Source of the DNA: an uncultured Arenimonas sp.
GTDB lineage: Bacteria > Pseudomonadota > Gammaproteobacteria > Xanthomonadales > Xanthomonadaceae
DNA length: 6,864 bases
Direction of reading: 5' to 3'
Assembly (NCBI GenBank): GCA_946885815.1
Contig: CAMPHE010000091.1
Span: 1-6,864 of the forward strand
The notes beneath the pieces were generated by a model. The model did no database searches and had not been told where the DNA came from. It was given only the letters and a program-made list of their open reading frames with translations. Within the stretch, counting starts at the first letter, position 1; each line of letters starts with the position of its first letter. Below are positions 1 to 6,864 of this stretch, piece after piece. The position numbers were made by a program, and so were the translations under genes.

Positions 1-2236
<2,236 letters not shown>

Positions 2237-2240
<4 letters not shown>

Positions 2241-2713
2241 GAGCCCCGCTGACCGTCAAGGGTGCCGCGCGCCTGCGCGAGGAACTGGAACAGCTGAAGT
2301 CGGTGAAGCGGCCGGCGGTGATCGCCGCGATCGCCGAGGCGCGCGCGCACGGCGACCTGAAGGAGAACGCCGAGTACCACGCCGCGCGCGAGCAGCAGGG
2401 CTTCATCGAGGGCCGCATCCAGGAACTCGAGTACGTGCTGTCGCATGCGCAGCTGATCGACGTCGCCGCGCTGAACGCCGGCAGCCGGGTGGTGTTCGGC
2501 GCGACGGTCGAAATCGCCGACTGCGTCAGCGGCGAGGAGACGACCTACCAGATCGTCGGGGACCTCGAGGCCGACATCAAGAAGGGCCTGATCTCGATCT
2601 CGTCGCCGGTCGCGCGCGCGATGATCGGCAAGCACGAGGGCGACACCATCACGATCCAGGCGCCCGGCGGCGAGCGCGAGTACGACATCGTCGCGGTGCG
2701 TTACGAAGGGTGA
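2237..2713 (+). CDS. greA: Transcript cleavage/elongation factor GreA
   Basis: GreA enters the RNA polymerase secondary channel and stimulates cleavage of the 3' end of backtracked transcripts, rescuing stalled complexes. The product is 158 residues, the same length as E. coli GreA. The N-terminal coiled coil spans about residues 1-75 and carries the acidic tip [11 protein letters not shown], with Asp40 and Glu43 matching the catalytic Asp41 and Glu44 of E. coli GreA. The C-terminal FKBP-like domain follows, with the conserved segments [32 protein letters not shown] and PGGEREYDI. The open frame extends further upstream, but the ATG at 2237 has a good ribosome binding site and gives the exact family length. 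It overlaps the carB stop by four bases (ATGA), so translation is probably coupled to carB. The rpfE start follows four bases after the stop. GreA rather than GreB is supported by the close match to E. coli GreA through the tip region. Confidence 0.98.
2705..2710 (+). promoter_or_regulatory. Ribosome binding site supporting the GTG start of rpfE
   Basis: GAAGGG lies in the last codons of greA, ending 7 bases before the GTG at 2718. It is a reasonable Shine-Dalgarno sequence and supports GTG as the initiator, since no ATG is nearby in that frame. Confidence 0.65.
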
Positions 2714-2717
2714 CGCG

Positions 2718-3638
2718 GTGAGCGGCACCGGCGAGGTCGCGGCCACGACGCTGCTGCTGCCTGCCCGGCGCCGCGTGGCGGGCGCGCCCGGTCCACGAAC
2801 CGGTGCCGCCCTCGGTCGCGCCGATCGCCTCCCCGACGGCGAAGCCGGTGAACAGGCGCAGCTGCGACGACACGTCGACCTGCTGCCGCGGGGCTGGCCC
2901 CTCGCGGCGATCACGCGCTCGCTGGACGCCGACGACGCGCCGCTGCACGCGTGGTTGCGCGCCGACCCGACGCATGTGCGCCCCGACATGACCGGCGCGC
3001 GCGTGCTCGGGATCGGCGGGCTCGGACTGACGCCGCGCGAGGCCGATGCGCTGGCGGCCGCGCTGCGCACGACTTTCGGCGATGCCGGAATGACGATTTC
3101 CGCACCCCATCCGGAGCGCTGGTACATCGCGCTGCCACGCGGCGCGAGGATCCCTTCGTTCGCGGCGCCCGAGGCGGTGCTCGGCGACGATCTCGCCGCG
3201 CACCTGCCCGACGGCCCCGACGGTCGTCGCTGGCGCGCGCTGCTGAACGAGGCGCAGGTGGTGCTGCACAACCATCCGGTGAACGCGGAGCGCGTCGCGA
3301 ACGGACGTGCGGCGGTGAACAGCCTCACGTTCTGGGGCGGCGGCGCGCTGCCGGACCATGTGCGCATGCCGGCACGCACCGTGCACTCCGACGCGGCCGA
3401 CCTGCGCGCGCTGGCGAAGCTCGCGGGCGTGGCTTCGGGCGGCGACGCCGGTCCGGTGCTGGAGGACCAGCGCGCGCTGCGCGATGCGGCCGCGCTGGAA
3501 GCGGCCCTCGATGCGCGGCTGGCGGCGCTGCCGGCCGACGGCACGCTCGTGCTCGATTTCGCCGATGGCGCCCGCTACGCGCTGCGGCGCCGACAGCGCC
3601 TGCGCTTCTGGCGGCGGCCGCTGGCCTCGCTGTCGTGA
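2718..3638 (+). CDS. rpfE: RpfE-type regulatory protein (phosphoglycerate-mutase-like, function unknown)
   Basis: This 306-residue protein sits between greA and recJ, the position of rpfE in the Xanthomonas rpf region, and resembles the RpfE family. From established knowledge, rpfE was defined genetically as affecting extracellular enzymes and polysaccharide; its biochemical activity is not known, and databases often label homologues phosphoglycerate mutase. The sequence supports only a partial link to that fold. Residues 184-189 (HNHPVN) and 201-209 (NSLTFWGGG) resemble the HPVN...NSIWLWGQG segment of archaeal-type cofactor-independent phosphoglycerate mutase. I see no N-terminal metal-binding DG motif and no obvious catalytic serine segment. 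There is no signal peptide or clear membrane helix, so it is probably cytoplasmic. The C-terminal end is Arg-rich (ALRRRQRLRFWRR). The GTG start is supported by GAAGGG upstream. The stop overlaps the recJ GTG start by four bases (GTGA). The family name is likely; any function is uncertain. Confidence 0.85.
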   Translation: MSGTGEVAATTLLLPARRRVAGAPGPRTGAALGRADRLPDGEAGEQAQLRRHVDLLPRGWPLAAITRSLDADDAPLHAWLRADPTHVRPDMTGARVLGIGGLGLTPREADALAAALRTTFGDAGMTISAPHPERWYIALPRGARIPSFAAPEAVLGDDLAAHLPDGPDGRRWRALLNEAQVVLHNHPVNAERVANGRAAVNSLTFWGGGALPDHVRMPARTVHSDAADLRALAKLAGVASGGDAGPVLEDQRALRDAAALEAALDARLAALPADGTLVLDFADGARYALRRRQRLRFWRRPLASLS

Positions 3639-5362
3639 CGCGCCCGCCGCTGGCGCTGCGCCGGCGCGACGTGCCGCCGCATGGCCCGTGGCCGGACGAC
3701 GTGCCGGCGGTGCTGCAGCGGATCTACGCCGCGCGCGGCGTGCTGTCGCCCGCCGAGGCCGAACTGCGGCTCGCGAACCTCCTGCCGCCCGACACGCTCG
3801 GCCAACTCGACGCGGCGGTGGCGCTGCTCGCCGGTGCGATCGCGCGCGGCGCGCGGATCGTCGTCGTCGGCGATTTCGACTGCGACGGCGCCACCGGCAC
3901 CGCGGTCGCCGTGCGCGGGCTGCGGCTGCTCGGCGCGACCGATGTCGTCTACCAGGTGCCGCATCGGCATCGCCACGGCTACGGCCTGTCGCCGGCGCTG
4001 GTCGAAGACCTCGTCGCGCTGGCGCCCGACCTCGTGCTGACCGTCGACAGCGGCATCGCCTGTCACGCCGGGGTCGCGGCGGCGAAGGCGCGCGGCTGGC
4101 GCGTGCTGGTCACCGACCACCATCTGCCGGGCGAGCGGCTGCCGGCCGCCGACGCGATCGTCGATCCGAACGTCGATGGCGACGCGTTCCCGAGCAAGGC
4201 GCTGGCCGGCGTCGGCGTGGTGTTCTACCTGCTGCTGGCGCTGCGACGGCAGCTGCGGGCGGAGGGCGCGTTCGCGGCGCGGGCGGAACCGGACCTCGGC
4301 GTCCTGCTCGACCTGGTCGCCGTCGGCACGGTCGCCGATCTCGTGCCACTCGACTTCAACAACCGCCTGCTCGTCGCCGCCGGCCTGCGCCGGCTGCGGG
4401 GCGGACACGGGCAGCCCGGCCTGCTCGCGCTCGCGCGCATCGCCGGGCGCGACGTGGCGGCGCTCGACGCGGGCGACATCGGCTTCGCGATCGCGCCTCG
4501 GCTCAATGCCGCCGGCCGGCTCGAAGACATGGCCCTGGGCATCGAATGCCTGCTGTGCGACGACCCGGTACGCGCCCATGAACTGGCGGGCGTGCTCGAC
4601 CGCATCAATGCCGAGCGCCGTGACCTGCAGCAGCAGATGGTGGAGCAGGCCGAGGCGCTCGCCGACGCCCTGCCCGCGCCCGCAGGCGCACTGCCGCCGG
4701 CGTTCTGTCTGCACGATGCCGGCTGGCATGCCGGCGTCGTCGGGCTGGTCGCGTCGCGGCTGAAGGACCGCATGCATCGTCCCGTCGTCGCGTTCGCGGC
4801 CGACGAGGGCGGGGAGGGCGGCCTGAAGGGCTCGGCGCGCTCGATCCCCGGCGTCCACCTGCGCGATGCGCTGGCCGCCGTGGACGCCCGGCATCCGGGC
4901 CTCATCTCGCGGTTCGGCGGACACGCGATGGCCGCCGGACTCACCCTCCCGGCGGCGTCGCTGGGCGAATTCGCGGCGGCGTTCACCGCCCAGGTCGCGA
5001 CGATGCTGTCGCCGGACCTGCTCGTCGGCGAAATGCCCACGGACGGCGAGCTCGCTCCCCACGATCTGCGCCGCGAACTCGCGGATGCGCTTCGGCATGC
5101 GGGCCCGTGGGGCCAGGGCTTTCCGGAGCCCGTGTTCGACGGCGAATTCGAGGTGCTGCAGTGGCGCGCGGTCGCCGGGCGGCACCTGAAGATGTCGCTC
5201 GCGGCGGGTGCGGCCGCGCCGCTTCCGGCGATCCAGTTCGGCGCGTGGAACGGCGCGCCGTCACCGGCGCGCGTGCGGATCGCCTACCAGCTGGCAGCCG
5301 ACGACTGGAACGGTCGCCGCGGCGTGCAGCTGATCGTGCGGCAATGTGAACCGGTGGCCTGA
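3635..5362 (+). CDS. recJ: Single-stranded-DNA-specific exonuclease RecJ
   Basis: RecJ degrades single-stranded DNA 5' to 3' using Mn/Mg ions and serves in RecF-pathway recombination, mismatch repair and base excision repair. The product is 575 residues (E. coli RecJ has 577). The DHH catalytic core is complete: motif I GDFDCDG with Asp80, Asp82 and Asp84; VDSG with Asp138; TDHH with Asp161, His162 and His163; and GTVAD with Asp235. RLNAAGR follows at 289-295. The DHHA1 domain carries GGHAMAAG from residue 428, and the C-terminal OB-like part ends after AYQLAADDWNGRRGVQLIV. The chosen GTG overlaps the rpfE TGA (GTGA) and gives the family length. The frame is open far upstream, but that stretch is rpfE read out of frame. 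There is no strong ribosome binding site, so expression probably depends on coupling to rpfE. The stop lies one base from that of the convergent gene downstream. Confidence 0.97.
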   Translation: MTRPPLALRRRDVPPHGPWPDDVPAVLQRIYAARGVLSPAEAELRLANLLPPDTLGQLDAAVALLAGAIARGARIVVVGDFDCDGATGTAVAVRGLRLLGATDVVYQVPHRHRHGYGLSPALVEDLVALAPDLVLTVDSGIACHAGVAAAKARGWRVLVTDHHLPGERLPAADAIVDPNVDGDAFPSKALAGVGVVFYLLLALRRQLRAEGAFAARAEPDLGVLLDLVAVGTVADLVPLDFNNRLLVAAGLRRLRGGHGQPGLLALARIAGRDVAALDAGDIGFAIAPRLNAAGRLEDMALGIECLLCDDPVRAHELAGVLDRINAERRDLQQQMVEQAEALADALPAPAGALPPAFCLHDAGWHAGVVGLVASRLKDRMHRPVVAFAADEGGEGGLKGSARSIPGVHLRDALAAVDARHPGLISRFGGHAMAAGLTLPAASLGEFAAAFTAQVATMLSPDLLVGEMPTDGELAPHDLRRELADALRHAGPWGQGFPEPVFDGEFEVLQWRAVAGRHLKMSLAAGAAAPLPAIQFGAWNGAPSPARVRIAYQLAADDWNGRRGVQLIVRQCEPVA

Positions 5363-5363
5363 A

Positions 5364-6221
5364 TCAGGCGCCGCAATTGAGCAGCGCCGACCGGGTGCGC
5401 CACGCGTCGTCGGGGTAGTACGAGAAGATGAACTGCCCGCCCTTGAGCTGGTCGATCATCTCGGCCGCGATCTCGTCGCGCACCGCCGGGCAGCCCCAGC
5501 TGCGGCCGAGGCGTCCGTTCGCCTTCGCCATCGCCAGGTCCACGTACGGCGCGCCGTGCATCACGATCGCGCGCGACATCGCCTGGTCGTTGAACCCGGG
5601 CTCGAGGCCTTCCATCCGCAGCGAATAGCCGTTGCCGCCCTGGTAGGTGGCGCCGGTGACGAACAGGCCGAGGCTGGTCTGCAGGCTGCCTTCGACGTTG
5701 GAGAACGACGTGGTCATGTCGCCGCCGGAGTTCTTGCCGTGCGCGACCGCCTCGTGCATCAGCAGCTCGCCGGCGTCGAGATCGAACAGCCAGAGCCGCT
5801 CGCGGCTCGACGACAGGCTGTAGTCGATCACGGCCAGCTTCGTCGCGTCCGGCGCGATGCCGCCGCGCTGTGCGCAGCGCATCGCCTTGAGCGCGAGTTC
5901 CAGCACCTCGATGTCGAGACCCGGGGCTTCGGCGGCCAGCCGGGTGAGGTCGATCGCGTCGCCCGCCGCGGCGAGCGTGTCGGGGGCGCCGGTCACCGCG
6001 GGCAGCACCGAAGCGCCCGGCAGGGTCGCCGCGACGGCGGCGGCCGCCGGCATCGCGACGGCGGGCGTGGGTGAACCGCCCCCCGCCGACGCGTCGGCGG
6101 CCGACGCCGCGGCGATCGCGGACATGGCCGGGCCGGCCGCCGTGACATTGGCCGCAGTGGAGGACACACCCGCGATCGCGAGGGCGAGGGCGGAGACGAG
6201 GAGAAGGTTTTGACGTGGCAT
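5364..6221 (-). CDS. Exported murein L,D-transpeptidase, YkuD_2 type
   Basis: The 285-residue protein has an N-terminal signal peptide: Arg at residue 3, a hydrophobic run at about 5-18, and likely cleavage near STAA. An Ala/Pro/Gly-rich low-complexity stretch follows to about residue 88. The catalytic domain starts near residue 128 with LAVIDYSLSSSRERLWLFDL, then AHGKNSGG, SLGLFVTG and ATYQGGNGYSLRMEGLE. The active-site block has His222 (VMHGAPY) and Cys244 in GRSWGCPAV, the form typical of the YkuD_2 family. Such enzymes are expected to form or exchange 3-3 crosslinks or attach proteins to peptidoglycan in the periplasm, though many members are untested. Two further cysteines, 116 and 283, could form a disulfide. 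The ATG at 6219-6221 is the only start that keeps the whole signal peptide; no good ribosome binding site precedes it. It converges on recJ and diverges from prfB, so it is probably its own transcription unit. Confidence 0.9.
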   Translation of the reverse strand: MPRQNLLLVSALALAIAGVSSTAANVTAAGPAMSAIAAASAADASAGGGSPTPAVAMPAAAAVAATLPGASVLPAVTGAPDTLAAAGDAIDLTRLAAEAPGLDIEVLELALKAMRCAQRGGIAPDATKLAVIDYSLSSSRERLWLFDLDAGELLMHEAVAHGKNSGGDMTTSFSNVEGSLQTSLGLFVTGATYQGGNGYSLRMEGLEPGFNDQAMSRAIVMHGAPYVDLAMAKANGRLGRSWGCPAVRDEIAAEMIDQLKGGQFIFSYYPDDAWRTRSALLNCGA

Positions 6222-6229
6222 GGACGTGG

Positions 6230-6235
6230 AATATA
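6230..6235 (-). promoter_or_regulatory. Candidate -10 element for the L,D-transpeptidase gene
   Basis: On the minus strand TATATT (5 of 6 matches to TATAAT) lies eight bases before the ATG at 6221. If used, transcription would begin about two bases from the start codon, giving a leaderless or nearly leaderless mRNA. That would fit the missing ribosome binding site. No convincing -35 hexamer lies 16-18 bases upstream, so the call is tentative. Confidence 0.35.
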
Positions 6236-6308
6236 CGCAGTCCTCACTTAACGGGTAGTTCGGATTACGTGAAAGTCCGTGGAAAATCCGGAGGTTGCGG
6301 CAACGTCG

Positions 6309-6320
6309 TGTTCATGAACA
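6309..6320. repeat. Perfect 12-base palindrome, possible operator
   Basis: TGTTCATGAACA is fully self-complementary and lies in the divergent intergenic region, about 63 bases upstream of the candidate prfB -10 element and about 88 bases from the L,D-transpeptidase start. Its size and AT-rich core in GC-rich surroundings suit a binding site for a dimeric regulator. I do not recognise the regulator. Confidence 0.35.
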
Positions 6321-6337
6321 TCAAGTCCTCCCCTGAA

Positions 6338-6365
6338 GCCGGACGGGCCGGAAGCGCGGTCCGGC
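6338..6365. repeat. 7-base inverted repeat overlapping the expected -35 region of prfB
   Basis: GCCGGAC (6338-6344) and GTCCGGC (6359-6365) are exact reverse complements separated by 14 bases. The right arm falls where the -35 hexamer of the prfB promoter would be. It could be an operator or a weak hairpin, but in such GC-rich DNA a 7-base match can be chance. No T-run follows, so it is not an intrinsic terminator. Confidence 0.25.
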
Positions 6366-6379
6366 GACGTCGGGGCCTC

Positions 6380-6388
6380 TGCTATCAT
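6380..6388 (+). promoter_or_regulatory. Candidate extended -10 promoter of prfB
   Basis: TGCTATCAT combines an extended TG with TATCAT (4 of 6 matches to TATAAT, including both first bases and the last T). It lies 33 bases before the prfB ATG, predicting a start near 6395 and a leader of about 27 bases. The -35 region, around 6360-6365, is poor, which an extended -10 can tolerate. It is the most AT-rich spot just upstream of prfB. Confidence 0.5.
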
Positions 6389-6421
6389 CCGCGGCCGATT
6401 CGCAGACACCCGCGGAACCCC

Positions 6422-6864
6422 ATGGAACTCAATCCCGTCCGCCAGCGCATCGCCGACCTCCGGGGCCGGCTGGATTCGCTCAGGGGGTATCTTTGACTTC
6501 GACCACAAGGTCGAACGCCTCGAGGAAGTGAACCGGGAGCTCGAGAGCCCCGATGTCTGGAACGACGCCGAACGCGCGCAGGCCCTCGGCCGCGAACGCG
6601 CCTCGCTGGAGAAGGTGGTCGTCGGCATCCGCACGCTGAGCGAGGGACTGGTCGGCGCCGCCGAACTGCTCGACCTCGCGGAGATGGAGCAGGACCAGGA
6701 CACCGTCGACGCGGTCGTGTCCGATGTCGAGGCGAGCGCGCGCGAAGTGGAGAAGCTCGAGTTCCGCCGCATGTTCTCGGGAAAGATGGATTCGTCGAAC
6801 GCGTTCGTCGACATCCAGGCCGGCGCCGGCGGCACCGAGGCGCAGGACTGGGCCGAGATGCTGC
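6422..6864 (+). CDS. prfB: Peptide chain release factor 2 with programmed +1 frameshift, 3'-truncated by the window edge
   Basis: RF2 recognises UGA and UAA stop codons on the ribosome and triggers peptide release. The zero frame encodes 24 residues, MELNPVRQRIADLRG through RGYL, then meets UGA at 6494-6496. A +1 shift at CTT skips base 6494 and continues DFDHKVERLEEVNRELESPD for at least 123 more residues to the window end. The shifted frame covers the N-terminal helical domain and the start of the PCRF domain (FVDIQAGAGGTEAQDWAEML). The stop-recognition SPF loop and the catalytic GGQ motif lie beyond the window; E. coli RF2 is about 365 residues, so over half is missing. The ATG at 6422 matches the E. 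coli start context (INPV/LNPV); the ribosome binding site is weak (GGA at 6414-6416). The zero frame is open further upstream, but that part has no RF2 similarity. RF1 is excluded by the frameshift site. Confidence 0.97.
6482..6497 (+). promoter_or_regulatory. Programmed +1 frameshift site of prfB (RF2 autoregulation)
   Basis: The string AGGGGGTATCTTTGAC is identical to the E. coli prfB site as I recall it. The internal Shine-Dalgarno-like AGGGGG (6482-6487) sits three bases before the slippery CTT (6491-6493), followed by the UGA (6494-6496) and C. When RF2 is scarce the ribosome pauses at UGA and slips forward one base, making full-length RF2; when RF2 is plentiful it terminates after 24 residues. 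UGA followed by C is a weak stop context, which favours shifting. The UGA is codon 25 here, against codon 26 in E. coli. Confidence 0.97.

Noticed and set aside
2951..3634. Possible long N-terminal extension of recJ
   Set aside because: The frame is open, but this stretch is rpfE read in another frame. The GTG at 3635 gives the normal RecJ length.
3575..5185. 536-codon minus-strand open frame opposite recJ
   Set aside because: It lies wholly antisense to an intact RecJ with all motifs. Its translation is Arg/Gln-rich low-complexity protein typical of shadows in GC-rich DNA.
5346..6074. 242-codon + strand open frame opposite the L,D-transpeptidase gene
   Set aside because: It is antisense to a gene with a signal peptide and an intact catalytic motif. 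Its translation is Arg/Ala/His-rich with no domain.
6294..6304. Short inverted repeat GTTGC-G-GCAAC as a regulatory site
   Set aside because: A 5-base arm with a one-base centre is easily chance in this composition and has no supporting context.
6494..6496. In-frame UGA as a disabling mutation making prfB a pseudogene
   Set aside because: The surrounding bases are the known RF2 programmed frameshift cassette, and the +1 frame continues a conserved RF2 sequence.
6248..6835. 195-codon minus-strand open frame opposite prfB and the intergenic region
   Set aside because: It is a Ser/Arg-rich shadow of prfB with no recognisable domain.

Overview
The window is very GC-rich, with tightly packed genes and strong G/C preference at third codon positions. 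The gene order carB-greA-rpfE-recJ, followed by prfB, is the arrangement I associate with Xanthomonadaceae/Lysobacteraceae (Xanthomonas, Lysobacter, Luteimonas and relatives). The protein sequences fit a gammaproteobacterium of that family. The genus cannot be fixed from this sequence alone. This is a chromosomal core region. I see no mobile element, tRNA, rRNA or CRISPR array.

Layout. Positions 1-2240 hold the 3' two-thirds of carB (large subunit of carbamoyl-phosphate synthetase), which enters the window from the left. It overlaps greA (transcript cleavage factor, 2237-2713) by an ATGA junction. A GTG-initiated gene for an RpfE-type protein (2718-3638) follows four bases later. It overlaps recJ (single-strand 5'-3' exonuclease, 3635-5362) by a GTGA junction. 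These four genes look like one translationally coupled operon on the + strand. A single base separates the recJ stop from the stop of a convergent minus-strand gene (5364-6221), which encodes an exported murein L,D-transpeptidase of the YkuD_2 type. A roughly 200-base divergent intergenic region (6222-6421) carries a likely promoter for each side and a perfect 12-base palindrome. prfB (release factor 2) starts at 6422 and runs out of the window. It contains the classic autoregulatory +1 programmed frameshift at an in-frame UGA.

How the genes relate. CarB supplies carbamoyl phosphate for pyrimidine and arginine synthesis. GreA rescues backtracked RNA polymerase. RecJ acts in recombination and mismatch repair, RF2 in translation termination, and the L,D-transpeptidase on peptidoglycan in the periplasm. 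RpfE is named from the Xanthomonas rpf (regulation of pathogenicity factors) region, but its biochemical role is unknown. It is the most interesting product here: it keeps a block resembling part of cofactor-independent phosphoglycerate mutases without the recognisable metal site. I found no clearly undescribed system. The better leads are the RpfE protein, the palindrome in the divergent promoter region, and the near-leaderless start of the L,D-transpeptidase gene.
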